From: Apostichopus japonicus
Taxonomy: Eukaryota > Echinodermata > Holothuroidea > Aspidochirotida > Stichopodidae
Reading direction: 5' to 3'
Length of the DNA stretch: 64,000 nt
Assembly: GCF_037975245.1 (NCBI RefSeq)
Contig: NC_092574.1
Coordinates: forward strand, 16,407,213-16,471,212
A program made the position numbers and the translations under genes. Of this stretch, positions 46,828-59,169 are shown piece by piece. The number at the start of each line of letters is the position of its first letter. The stretch's first letter is position 1. A model generated the notes under the pieces. The model worked only from the letters and a program-made list of their open reading frames with translations. It did not search any database and was not told the DNA's origin.

Positions 46828-49800
46828 CTAACCATATAATGTTTGCAACATCCTGCCTGGATTGCCTGTAATGTTCAATCCCTTTTCATGGAGAAAATTC
46901 ATTATTTCCTCTGTGTTGGAATATTTTCCTACATTCCACCAAAAATCATGACTCTTAAAGCCTGTTGGAAAACATGGTGTCTGATAGGTGACCAGAACCT
47001 GTAATTCACCCAATTTGTATCTAGCACGTTGGACTTTCATGTCTCCTTGTGGAGCTTTTGCAAAAACTTTCTTTTGCCTTAATATGCTATCTTTGATGGA
47101 AGGATATGGAAGTGCTAATCCTTCATTATGTGCTCTATTCTCTAGAAAGGACGCAACATTCATTGGCTTAGTGGACATAAGACACATGACGTGATCTGAA
47201 GTTACCCCTGGCAAAATGTTACCAAACTCATCATGAAACTCAATATGTGCATCTTGCATGACATTAACATTTTCTGCATTAGAAGTGTTACTACTCAAAA
47301 CATTTCGCATTCGTGCAAGCTTTTCACTTGATGAACCCTTTGTCTTCAAGACCTGACGCAATTTCTGAATGTTGGTGATATTCTTAGTTTCAGAAGATGC
47401 TCTTACAAAACATGGTTTAAGCCTGTTATAATTGAATACATCACTAAGAATTTCTCCTTTGAGAGTGGCCAACAAATAATGAGTCCTATCAAAAACTTGA
47501 TGGATCACTAATGGTCCACACCATTCAGCAGCAATTTTGCGAGAGTTCGCAGTCAAGGAGGAAGACGTTGGCTTATATAGATACACTAATTGACCCGTTG
47601 AATAAATTGCACCTTTGTCCAGTTTTGCACTTATCTTAACATTTTGAGCATCTTGTTGCTTATTTTGTAAGACCAACATTACCCTTGACAAATGATCAAA
47701 TCGTTTCTTTAACAATGCAGCATATTCTCCATGAGATTGTGATAATCCTGCCATTGGATTGAACGATAAATTTGTAAGATTTGGCGGCTTACGTCCAAAT
47801 GCAAGTTCAAATGGGCTATAGCTACCTAACTGAGGAGAGGAAAATGTGTTATATGCATAGGCTGATGTTGGGACAAATCGTACCCAATCCGTACCAAACT
47901 GATTTAAGTTCACTTTGAGGAAATTTGAAAGAGTCTGAATGTGTCTTTCAACCTGTAAGCTTCCATGATTGCTTACACTGATGAACTTTTGTTCAATGCC
48001 TAAAGCTTTAATTAAGAGCTCCACTAATTTTCCTGTAAGAGAAGCTGCCGCATCACTTATAATACAAGACGGTGGACCAAAGGTTGTGACTACCCTCTGC
48101 AATAATGCTTCACATATTGTTTCAGCATCAAGAGTCTTAAGAGAAACACATACAACAAATCTAGTGATCTCATCACAAACAACCATCAAATGTTTAAATC
48201 CTGTAGCCGTTATGGGCATAGTCTTGAAATCCAGACTAAGTCTGTCAAAAGGACGATAAGAATCAGGAATGCGAGCATGATATTGTCTCAATTTGTCCGG
48301 TTTCTTACGGAATTCTTGACAACGGAGACATGCCTGAATATAATTACTGATGCGTTGAAACATATTGCGCAGATAGAAATGCTGTCTAATGGTCAAATAT
48401 GTACGCATTACACCCTGATGATTACTTAACAAGTCATCATGATATCGAGATATTATTTGTTCTACCATAGTCTCAGGTACGACTAACTGAAGAGTCATCT
48501 TAGCATCATTAGTCTCATGCAAAAATATCCTGAATAACAAACTATTACATAACAAATAATCCTCTGCTTGAGAACGAACCGTTCTAGCATGCTTAACATT
48601 ACTTGGAATAATGTCATGTGCAAGAAAATCATAAATTGGTTTGTAGTAAGGACAAGTTTGTTGTTGAATTTGCAACTCTTTTACATCAAATGGCAGATCA
48701 TAGTTTTTGATCAGCTTTCCTTGAATTGCCTTCATGACTTTATTCAATTCCTTTTGTTTTGGAATATGCCCTGTAACCAAATGATCAATGTTTGTTATGA
48801 CTGGCTTTGGCTGAGCAAATAATTCTGGAGGTGGTTCTCTGATTACCTCTTGCACTCTATGTCTACTCTGATCCACTAATCTTGGCTCTGAAGGTTGAGA
48901 AACACTTGTAAAATTTGGCACAACTAATACATCAGGACTATATGTATGTCGATTTTCACTCGGCATAGTAATAATAGGCCTTTGAATACATGTATCTCTC
49001 TTGTCAGTAGAAATATCTGGTGTAGTCCTCTTTTGTGACTCAGATTGTGGTCTCTGTGTAACATGCTCATTAGAATGTGTTGCCTTAGGAATGGATGTCC
49101 TATTAACTCTATTTGTTGATTCTTTGGCTGGGGAATCCTGCTTAGACTCCTTTGTGACTTTATTCGGAAATAAATCTGGAACTTTGACTCCCATTGACCT
49201 TGCCTTTGACCTTGTCATGATTGGATTAAATGTCTCCTTAGGTAAAGTTGAAAAATCCTCACTAGAGTGGACCTCTTGAGCAACCTGATCTATTTCAGAG
49301 TGAAATTCCTGTGGTGCTCTAGACAAATAATCTGCCAAAACCAATTCTGAGCCTTTCTTATAACCAACCTGAAATGTATATTCTGACAATTTGAACAGAA
49401 GCTTACGTAAGCGTGAAGTTGCTGGTTCTTGTTTCGATTTAAACAATTCAACAATGGCCGAGTGATCAACATATGCCTCAAATTCTACATTTTGCAATAA
49501 ATGTTTGAATGCTGTCACATTAATAAATAGACCCATCATTTCTAATTCAGTTACACTATACCTCTGACATGCTGGTGGTAATATCTTAGAGTAATATGCA
49601 ATAATATTCTCCTTGCCATTAACTCTTTGTGTCAGGTACGATCCTGTTGCTACTCGTGATGTGTCGCTATATAATACAAAACGACCATATTTCTGTGGCA
49701 TATGCAATATAGGTGGATTACACAACAACTCTTTAATACTTTGAAATGCACACTGATGTTCCTCTGTCCATTTAAATACCTTTTTCTTACGACTCAAATG

Positions 49801-51731
49801 ATGTAATGGTCTCAATAGTGCTTGAATATTTGGGAAAAACGAAGCGACATAATTAACTGCACCCACAAATCGTCTTACTGACTTAACATTGTGTGGTTTC
49901 GGTGTGTTCCTGATTGCTGCACATCTATCATGTAAAGGTTGGATACAAGCCTCACCTTCTGGGGTTATTGAGAGCAAATGTCCCATATATCGGACTGAAT
50001 TTTGGAAAATGCTACACTTTTTCGGAGAGATTTTCAATCCGTTGTCCATTAAAACCTTAAAAATTGCCTGTAGGTGTTGTTTGTGAGATTGTTTGTCTGC
50101 ACTGTACACAATAATATCGTCATGATGAGCAATACAGAACTTACTTGAATTTGGGATCGTTGCCAAAATATCATTAATTTGTGACTGAAAGATCGCTGGA
50201 GATAAATTCAATCCCTGTGGTAAGCGTTTATAATAATAATGCCTTCCTCCATGAAATGAAGCAATACCTGTATATTGTTGTGCATGAACACTAAGTGGCA
50301 GACAGAAGAATGCAGACTTTAAATCAAGAACACCCAAAATTTTGGCTCCAGAGTACCCTATGGTACGGATAGTCTCATTCAGTAATGGAAATGGGTGATT
50401 GAGACGTTTTATCCTACTATTCAAGTAGCGAAAATCTGTGACAACCCTTTTGTCTTTTGTTCCCTTCTTTGGAATGAGGAAAACCGGTGAGGTATAAGAC
50501 TGATGTCCTACCGCTAAGATTCCTAATCGCACTAATTTGTCAAGCTCACTGGCGACAATGACTTTGTCCTCATCTGAAAGTCTATAGGGACGTATGTAAA
50601 ATGGCTCATCATTAGTAAGCGTAATATCAGCCTCATAATTTGGACAGTGAGACAATTCACCATAAAGAGAAAATGCATCTCTATGTGAGTCTAGAAATTC
50701 ATATATGCTCTCTGTTTCTGAAGCATTTAGAATACTTTGTTCCAAATTAATGTTTTCTCTCATGATCTCCTGTTCGGATTTGGAAACCAGGGGATCATCG
50801 GCTGTCAAATGTGGATATCGATGTAAATTATATCGTGTAATTTCATCACGATTCTCTTTAGAGTTAGAATTGGTTCGAAAAAGAGACGGTTTTTCGATGT
50901 CTCTCATGACATTGAGAAAATCTAGAGAATCAGTAGGTATGTCTTCTGTGACCGTAATGATATCTGCTAAATCTAAATGAGCCACTGTGCGAGAAGGATG
51001 CAGACAAAATTTCTTGTTACCCATGTTCCTTAGTAGAATCTTTGTTCTACCTTTATGCATTTTCACTAACATTCGTGAAGGACACATACGAGATATCAGA
51101 GGAAACGGTTTAATAACCACATCTGCATTTCGTGCATATAGTGGAAGACGTCCCTGTACAGTAATGTATCTTTGCTGACCTGGGTAAATAACAAATCTCT
51201 GCACTGGCCTAAGGAAGACTTTGGCTTGTTTTATTCTAAAACAGTTTGTGGTAAAGTCCAAAGATCCATTCAATTCCTTCAGAGTTTGACTACCTAATAT
51301 TAAGTCAATACCAGTCAGGTTTGCAGCAATTAAAGCAGAAAGCTGAAATTCATGACCCTGAATTTTGACCTGAAATGTTATCGTGCTATACGCATGAATA
51401 TACTGACCATTACCCAACTTTAGGTTTACTACATCAACTGAGACTGGTTGTATAGAGGATAAATACTTTGAATTTTGCACTGTAGAAGAAGAAATGATAG
51501 AGCGTGTCGCTCCACTATCAAACAACAATGAAATTCCTTTACCATCATGTAAAGTACCTCTTACAAAATTACGTGTGTCCAGTTGAATATCCACATTACG
51601 GTCGTTCCCTGTATATTTAGAACTAGGAATATTACTATTCTTCCAAATATTATTTGCTTTACGTTTCGATCTTCCTTTACTTGGTACTTTGTCTGGAGTC
51701 ACTGTATGATGAGTGCAATCATAAGTGCTCC
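46828..51731 (-). CDS. Retrotransposon Pol polyprotein (PR-RT-RNaseH-IN), about 1,630 aa
   Basis: Numbering starts at a GTG codon at 51702; the frame is open further upstream, and there is no ATG, so translation by frameshift from gag is likely. Aspartic protease: LLFDSGATRSIIS (DSG 62-64). Reverse transcriptase: about 385-575 (VTDFRYLNSR, LDLKSAFFCLPL, LPQGLNLSP), with catalytic box HHDD at 526-529 instead of the usual YxDD. RNase H: about 675-795 (D680, E719, D746, D791). Integrase zinc finger: H1088/H1095 with C1125/C1128. Integrase core: D1158, D1217, E1252. A GPY/F-like stretch (EWCGPLVIHQVF) lies near 1400. About 200 further residues follow with no domain I recognise. A linker at 800-1040 is polar and probably disordered. 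No stop or frameshift interrupts it. Confidence 0.94.
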
Positions 51732-52691
51732 CTACTGAAAATTCTGTGTTGGTACTCTGTTTACCTTAGCCTCCATTTCATGGCTTAGGCGAATTTGACA
51801 ATATCGTGCAAAATGACCTCGATTTTGACAGTAATGACATGTGATTGAAGGATTAAAAAAAGGTAACCTTCTCCTGTTATCATTCCTACCTGTCCTAGGA
51901 CCACGAGAATCACGAGAACTATATCTTTGCCTCATATCTTTTGGATTGTCTTGCGATTCTGACCTACGTGACTGATCAAACTTGGTTTCTAACTCCTGAA
52001 TTTTATTACACAACTCGTGTATCTCAGAAGATGCAGAAATAGTAGGAGTCTGAACAGAAGATGCTTTGTCGTGCATTGCCATAAATAGTTCGGAAGAAGC
52101 TGGGGGTTGACTTTGGATTTGCAAGTCAAAATAACATTGCACTTTCATGACCAAATCTGCAATTGTTGCTTTTGGTGATGCAGACATTAACACTGCTGAG
52201 CGACATTGCAAAGGCAGGGTCGAGATGAATTTATCTCTAATTTGGTCCTCGCCATAACTTAATTGTGCTGCAGCTTTGGAAATTTTGGCCAAATGAGCTT
52301 GAGCTGTATCACCTGGCGTATAGCTTAATGCATGAAATGCCTGTGATTTAGCATAGGAAGAAGTGCCTGGACTGAAACGAGCAAGGAATTGCTTGCGCAG
52401 ATCAGCAATAGTTGAAAAATTTTTGTTTTCAATCCAGAGTCTGGCTTGGCCTTTAAGTGTTCGCTTAAATATGCGACATATTTCATTAAATTCTTCCGCT
52501 ACAGCCTCAGGGGTGGTTGTTTGGGACGGCAATTTATGCAACTCTAAATGATCTTCAAATCCCAAATAATGAGCTTCGGCTAAATCTGCATCAATTACAT
52601 CACCCTGAAATCGTGATGGCAAAAAATCAGTGGGCCTATGTTTCTGCATAACATTAACAGAGGTCGAAGTTTCCTGTTCACTGACGGACAT
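51732..52691 (-). CDS. Retrotransposon Gag, 319 aa
   Basis: It starts at an ATG (MSVSEQETSTSVN) and ends in TAG. Residues about 60-210 resemble the retrotransposon Gag capsid fold (ARLWIENK, FLARFSPG, DKFISTLPLQCRSAVLM). A basic Arg/Ser-rich stretch precedes a single zinc knuckle, CHYCQNRGHFARYC (CX2CX4HX4C), which binds the RNA genome. Pol lies in the -1 frame. The overlap from the last upstream stop in the pol frame to the Gag stop is about 30 nt and includes GAATTTT, a near-slippery heptamer. Gag would form the particle that packages element RNA. Confidence 0.92.
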   Translation of the reverse strand: MSVSEQETSTSVNVMQKHRPTDFLPSRFQGDVIDADLAEAHYLGFEDHLELHKLPSQTTTPEAVAEEFNEICRIFKRTLKGQARLWIENKNFSTIADLRKQFLARFSPGTSSYAKSQAFHALSYTPGDTAQAHLAKISKAAAQLSYGEDQIRDKFISTLPLQCRSAVLMSASPKATIADLVMKVQCYFDLQIQSQPPASSELFMAMHDKASSVQTPTISASSEIHELCNKIQELETKFDQSRRSESQDNPKDMRQRYSSRDSRGPRTGRNDNRRRLPFFNPSITCHYCQNRGHFARYCQIRLSHEMEAKVNRVPTQNFQ

Positions 52692-53330
52692 TATGCCGCA
52701 TACAATTAGGCTAGTTACGAGTATACAACATGAGCCTTTACTTAATTGAACACACTATCGACCGTTATTAAATACAAATAACAAATATGCAATACATGGA
52801 CACGATTAAAATAACTTATCGGTACACTCTGATCTCAAATAGGGGTTGGGATACAAATTGGCATGATTTCACTCACCCTTAAGTTTAACTAAGAACTGGT
52901 AGTGGAACTGCAAACGATGATTGAAGACCCTCGGCTAGTAGTAGTATTAGCGGCAGGTAGTGGCAGTAGCAGGTGGGCCTACATCTCGTATACTGCAAAT
53001 TCGTTCGCCGTTAACATCGGGTAGAGTCTAGGCTTAGATCGCGAAAATGTTCAGTTCTGATGTTTAGAGCTGTAGTATTCTACGTACTAGTTGCGCGAAT
53101 GTTCAAACGCGAACTGCACGTTGATGTACAGATCAGTGGTTCCGGTGTACAGACTTAGGCTAGTATAGGTTGACTTCCCTCGTAGAGTGTGTATGTTAGG
53201 CTAGGTCGTGAACATACGTTGTGTTCCTCGTTAGGTCTTCGGGCCAAAAAAAAAAAAATCACCTGTTCGTTATTGAACGTAACGAACGAAAGTTGTGAAA
53301 AGTTCCGTTACCGTTTTGTTCCTGAAGAAA
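52692..53330 (-). other. Retrotransposon 5' leader
   Basis: About 640 bases between the primer-binding site and gag. It is expected to hold packaging and dimerisation signals; none can be named from sequence. No substantial open frame on the element's strand. Confidence 0.6.
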
Positions 53331-53347
53331 GCAACCGATCTCCACCA
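53331..53347 (-). promoter_or_regulatory. Primer-binding site
   Basis: The minus strand begins TGGTGGAGATCGGTTGC directly after the 5' LTR. The complement ends in ...CCACCA, as expected for pairing with a tRNA 3' CCA end. I could not assign the tRNA species; the implied acceptor 5' strand would be GGAGATC. Confidence 0.75.
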
Positions 53348-54081
53348 TGTAATATTGTGACGAGCCCGGCTCCTCCGATAGTAAAACTATATCGGGACTC
53401 GCGATAGAAAGGTACTGGGATATCTTGATGCCGTTTTTATGCTTCTTCAGGAGATGTCTCGAACGGAAGAAAACAATGAGTTCACAGAAAAACAATTTGA
53501 CGAGATAGGATTTGATTAATGATTCGGTATAATTTCTTCTCTGTCGATTCTCTTTACAAATAAAATTAAATTACAATGATTTGACTTGACTTGACTCCGT
53601 CAATTAAACAATTAGGAGTGATGAACTTTCGGCGGAGTGATAAATTTGCTGATCAAGTCATAAATTTGCTGACAGAGAGATAAAACTTTCGGCCCCATGC
53701 CGTGTTTTATACCCTTACTTCCATAAAATCTCACTGCGCATAATCAGTAGGCAGCCAATAACCTGACCATCCTGTATTAACTTAATGATATAAAAATAAT
53801 TGTGCTGGCACTGATCTGCCCTGATTGGTTGGGAGTTTGGAAGTCCATCCCCTTTTCTATGGAAACTTCCATACCACGTGAGAGAACCTTCTCGAATGTT
53901 CCACAGACATAATGGAATCTATTTTGGGAAAAAGGCCCTGTACCAAGATTCAATAAGATAGTTAAAACTTCTCGTGGGAAAACTGAATCCATGACCTAGA
54001 TAAATACATAAGAGGCCCTGTAAGGTGTCTCGATGGAGTGTTTCGGTAACATCAAAGAGATGGTATTACTATTTCATAACA
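53348..54081 (-). repeat. 5' LTR, 734 bp, with TATA box
   Basis: Same length and, by eye, same sequence as the 3' LTR. On the minus strand GGGTATAAAACACGGC (TATAAAA at 53711-53705) lies about 370 bases into the LTR and is the probable core promoter, placing U3 at about 400 bp. A short TTGAC/TTGACT tandem repeat lies downstream at about 53579-53596. Confidence 0.95.
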
Positions 54082-54085
54082 CTTT
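54082..54085. repeat. Retrotransposon target-site duplication CTTT (right)
   Basis: Partner of the CTTT at 44818-44821; it directly follows the 5' LTR end TTTCATAACA. Confidence 0.75.
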
Positions 54086-54478
54086 AATACGGACTTTCGT
54101 CAGTGTGTGTCATTACGGACTTCCGTCTTCGTATTCGTTTTCTTCAAATTAAGTAGGCTTTCCAGCTCCGTGCCCGGACATCACAGTTACTTTACCAACC
54201 TGTTAGGAACGTTGTTAAACCAAGTTTGGTTTTCAGATTTTGTGTATTTCTGTGCAAATTTCTGATTCTTTGTTCATTGTAGAACCTATGAGAATCACTA
54301 AATAAAGAGCTGTTCTTTCAAGTTTTTTGTAAAGATAGATATATTTGTTGGTCGCACCACTGTGGTCATTTTATATACGATTTATTTTTTATTAGAGTAA
54401 ATAACAACTGATTGAAGCATGTCGGGCGAGAGCAAACGTGTCCTACAGTAGCACGCGTGTCACGGACCGCTGTTCAAC

Positions 54479-54518
54479 CAGGGAGCTGCTACTTTAAGTA
54501 CCGTATAGCAGCTCCCTG
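54479..54518. repeat. Micro-palindrome, CAGGGAG family, 40 bp
   Basis: Perfect 13-base arms, CAGGGAGCTGCTA and TAGCAGCTCCCTG, surround a 14-base loop. The flanks GTTCAAC (54472-54478) and GTTCAAC (54519-54525) are an exact 7 bp direct repeat. Confidence 0.75.
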
Positions 54519-54525
54519 GTTCAAC

Positions 54526-57500
54526 TACCACGAGTAAAACGAGATCAGATGATGCTACAGAACCTACTGAAAAGTGTGCTGTACGGATATCTGGATTCCC
54601 TCGTGAGTTCATTTATAGATTCGATGTGCACTCGATATGCAGAGTTCTAGAGCCACAAATGTGGAAGAGCGCCATTAAAATGAACCACAGCGAGCAGAGC
54701 CACCGTATTTTAAGGCTCGTGACATTAATGGACTATATTTTTACGGTGGCGGCGCTTTCAGATCTGTTATTTATGGTGCTTTCTGATATATGTTTTACAA
54801 TATAGCATTTTTTTGTCACGAGATATAAGTACATCTCTAAGTGTTGCCACAAGTGGATTGGGTAATTAAGAAATTTCACTCTGGCCGTCTAGATCAATTA
54901 CAGGGTTACAGTACACAATATTCAAAATATATACAATAGTTTACATCAGTGCTTTTGCTCCATGTAATCCTAACGTTATATGCCTAGAACTCCTCGCATC
55001 AAAACACATACGCATGTATACTTACTATATACATTGCATAATTACATGTTAATTAACTGATAAATAATGATGATGTGTTAGCGCACTTATAAATACACGA
55101 TCTTTGTTTAAATCTTTGTTAATGAACCGATAAATGCATCACGTCAAAATTCACTAATGTTCTGCACATATACAGTATGATTGCGTAAAATATCTCTCGT
55201 GGAAGAAGAGGATTGCACAGGCAACTGCATGAGACTGCAGGTCGCAATCAGGAAACTGTACTATATATAGGCTATGCCAAACGGAACAGTTAACTGTCTT
55301 GAGATCAAGTGTTCCGTTAAAAGGACGACTAATTGAGCACTGAAACAAGGCTGGAAATATATGCCTCTCTCACAGGAAGGTTAATAAGTTAATGCAAAAC
55401 AATGTATCATTAAGCGAAGAAGCCTACTAATTAACGCCATTAATTATACAAAGACATCAAAAACACCTGCACGCTTCCAAATGGGATTGTTTAACTATAT
55501 ACAGAGATATGTAAAGTGCCTCAGTGGACAGGTACTCTAAAACAAAGGCCATTAACTGTTTGCATAATTACCCTCAACGACTAGAGTAACGCAAAGTAAC
55601 AATCAAACCAGAGACATCATGGTTGTTGCAATCAACTCCCACGCCCTCTCCTCCTCAACCCTTTCACATTCCTTCACCTGGGTACCATATCTAGGGAATA
55701 GTCAAAAAAATATCGTAAATGTTCCCAGTTGTATTATTTATAATCACATCACATATAATAATGATAAGAATCAACAGGTAGGTTCAATAATAGGAATTGT
55801 TTACACACATAATATAAATATACAATACAGGAGCCCCCCCCCCCACAAAATGTAAAATTAAAAACTTTTATGTGATCGGGTAAAGGTACATGTTGTAGAA
55901 TTATTTTTGAATTGTAAAATCCGTGGCAAGTGAACTATTCGCCATTTAATTGCAAAATTATAAATACTCTCAACTCAAGAAATAATCAACTCAACAATTT
56001 TCTACATTTGATGAAATATATCTAAACAAATTCACAATTTTTAGAAAATTGCGTAACATAATTATGTCAAGGATGGCACCTTAGCGTGTCCGTAATTTAG
56101 AAGACTTCGTGTGAATATTTCATCTCTTCTCAAACACCGAGGACTGCATCTATTTTTTGTTACAAATAACTGTGTGATTTAGGAGTACAAGTTTCAGTGT
56201 ATTTTCTCTTGTCGCATATGTTACGATGGGACAACACTGGTGTAGAACTCCACCGGGAGTTTACATCCACCTCCGGAAAGGGGGAAACCCTACACTATCG
56301 AGGATCATGGGGATATGACTCCGGGGGGGGGGGTGAGGTAGTCTACACTGTCTGGGGTCAGGATGTGTGTCTCATGGGGATGGGTACACTCTCATGCATG
56401 CTTGGCAACATACGTACACGCTATAGAGCAACGAAGCAAATATTACTCTAAAACATTTACACTTCATGATATGATTGGCAGATCTGTTATTTTTACCTAT
56501 CACTTTCCTAGCCGTCTGGTGAGAGCATATTACTCTCCGTCAAATTAATTACCTGTCAAGAGTGCCTCTCCTTTTCAAATTTGTTAGTATATTTATATAG
56601 TGTATGTTAATGCAGTCAACATAAGACCATATAAATTGCTCGCGTGTAATGTATCATTAAACAAGCGACTCCATACGTGTTCAGGAATTCACAGTTTTCT
56701 CCCAACCTTTTCTTACATTTCCTTTCAACCTTGAAATAAGCTATGGTGTTTAATATTGTTTATGACTATCACGAATAGAAGCGGTTAGATCAAATTGTGC
56801 TGTTTATCTGATTAATTAAGACTGCTCACGATGCCTAAGATACCTTTTAGTATGATTTTTTTGTCCGCTCGAAAAGACAACGAACATTTACAACCCAAAC
56901 ATGTACGGAAGAGTTAAACGTCCATGGTGTCACAAAGTTGGAAACAACATATCAAAACAAAAGACGAATTGCCTATCTATAGGTTTAACAAGAAATGTAA
57001 GAAAAAAAGAACGTAACCTTCAGCAGTACCCTGTGTTTTGATACGGTTCTGTCTGGTTAAACGAATTACCTCCTTTCGATTAATTTTCTGTCAACCGTGG
57101 ATGTTAAATTTTCGACACCCCTTACACCACCCACTCACCCTCTCCCTCCCCTCCCCTACCCACACACACTTAACTGTGGTATATGTATATGTAGATGAAT
57201 CTAACATAAGCCAAAGTTACAAATACTTTGATTTATTTTTATTTTATTTATTTTATAATTTATTATTATGATCAAATAGCTTATAACTCTCCTTCATTTT
57301 GGCCTCCTTAATGCCTCTCTGCAAATGTTTCTTATTCTTTTTGGTGAGTGTGTTTCATTTTTTGGTATATGGCCATATCAACTTTCCTCCTCTAACTAAC
57401 CGATGGGAAATTGTTAACACGTTCCGCTCTAGCGATTCTTCAATTAAAGTTCTTCGACTTTACCCATGCAATTAACAAGCATTCACGAAATATGGTATAT

Positions 57501-59161
57501 AAACTACACCTATAGTTTATTGTAAGTTGAGAACCTTTGAGCAATAAAATACAGACACTGTGTGGTTGGATGTAACTAAGACTGGGTGGTATAATTTCAG
57601 CTATTACACCAAAATTATCAATCATTATAAAGGAAGGGACTTAAAATACTTAATTTATCGTGTACGAGACTAGTATATGTACGCATTTCCATAATTATAT
57701 TCCATATGAAGATAACAAAACTTTCCCTCTTTCGTGAATGGAATATTCCATGGAATATTCAAAATGTGCAGCAGGACACATGCTTCATCTATTTGGAAGC
57801 CAGGTTGTGAACGCGGGGAGAATCTGCAAATCTTACCAGCCGAGGTAATTATGAAAAAGAGTTCATCATACATCGAGAAGGGGAAAAAAATATTATCTGG
57901 ATAAAAGCAATATTCTGTAGTAAGAGCGATTCACTGAACAGAAATCAATCGGTTGATCGAATATTTTGGGAGGAATTTATTGTATTAAATACCATTTTTG
58001 GACCTCCTCAATCGACAGACTTTGTATTTTAATATCCTGTTATTCAAACTGATATACAAGAGGTAAGCTTTTTTGTAGTCTCTTATAAGAGCAGCAGAAT
58101 ATTTGGTTTTGACTAGATTTATTAGTTTTTAGTTTCTTAAAAAAACAGTTTCTTAACGAAATTGACCCACATTTAATTAAATTAAGCTACCATCTTGCTT
58201 GACTTTTTTCTTCAAAGACCGCTAATTTACCACAAAATCAATGATTTCATCCAACAATTTGGTTGCACTAAAAAAATAAAAAAATAAATTTATTTGGTTC
58301 TTTTACTTTTATTTATATCTATATATAATGAAATATGAAGACTAATATTTTGCATAAAATCATCCTTTATAGCAACATAAAGTAAATTTGGAGATGTAGC
58401 TGGATCATAAAATTGCAACAGATGACTTCTGGGTACTAATAATTACCGTACTATTTGTAATCTCAAGCTCAAAGTTTATTCCTCGAAAGCTACCGGTACT
58501 TGCTTTCGCGGCCTCATTTCTGTCGAATTTTGTCAGCTTCAATGGTTATAGACAGCTGAAGGGGATAAAGACGGAAAAAATAATCGCTGAGACCTTTCCC
58601 TCTTCTTCTACATGTCAGTCGGCTTATTCAGCTGTTAACGTAGAAAGCCTTATCATCTCTTTAAATGTATATTAGAAAGAAGAATTTGCAAAAGGTCATT
58701 CTTCTAGTCTGTCTGTATGTCTGTGTAAATCCTTCAATTGGCTTGGTTTACCCGTATTATACATGTTGGTTTATGAATTTGGGTTGGGTACATACATGGT
58801 AAAAACTGTTTCGCCACCTAATATATTGATCGTTTCTCTCGTATAGCATATTGATTTCAAAGAGAACGACCTAAGGGACAGGAGGGGGATGGGGGGGGGG
58901 CTTTTCTCCTATAACTTTCTTGAGGTCTCCCCTTCCGGTTTCCATAAAAAACAAATGTGCAAATTGTACATGTTGTAGATATAGAAGACCATTTTATCCT
59001 ATACGCGTCTCACCAGAGGCTTCTTGTAGCCATATGACATCGTAAATCACACGGAAGCTTTATTCATGGTCCATAATCATGCAAGGAATCCAAGAAACTT
59101 GTATTTCTGAATCCTGTTTTATGTATTAGAAAGCCAAAGCATTTTTCATATCTCTCATATA
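54526..59161. other. Gene-poor stretch, nothing coding supported
   Basis: AT-rich sequence with short homopolymer runs and G-tracts (for example 56321-56333 and 58881-58900). Open frames are under 100 codons and lack domain, splice context or codon bias. Confidence 0.4.
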
Positions 59162-59169
59162 TCTTGCTT

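Larger units (their letters stand above)
44822..54081 (-). mobile_element. Complete Ty3/gypsy-type LTR retrotransposon, 9,260 bp
   Basis: Minus-strand order: 5' LTR 54081-53348, primer-binding site, leader, gag (52691-51732), pol (to 46828), a 1.27 kb non-coding stretch, polypurine tract, 3' LTR 45555-44822. Both LTRs are 734 bp, begin TGTTATG and end ATTACA on the element's strand, and appear identical when read side by side. The 4 bp target duplication is CTTT. The pol order PR-RT-RH-IN is that of Ty3/gypsy (Metaviridae). No env-like frame follows pol. Intact frames plus identical LTRs point to a very recent insertion, possibly still mobile. Confidence 0.95.
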
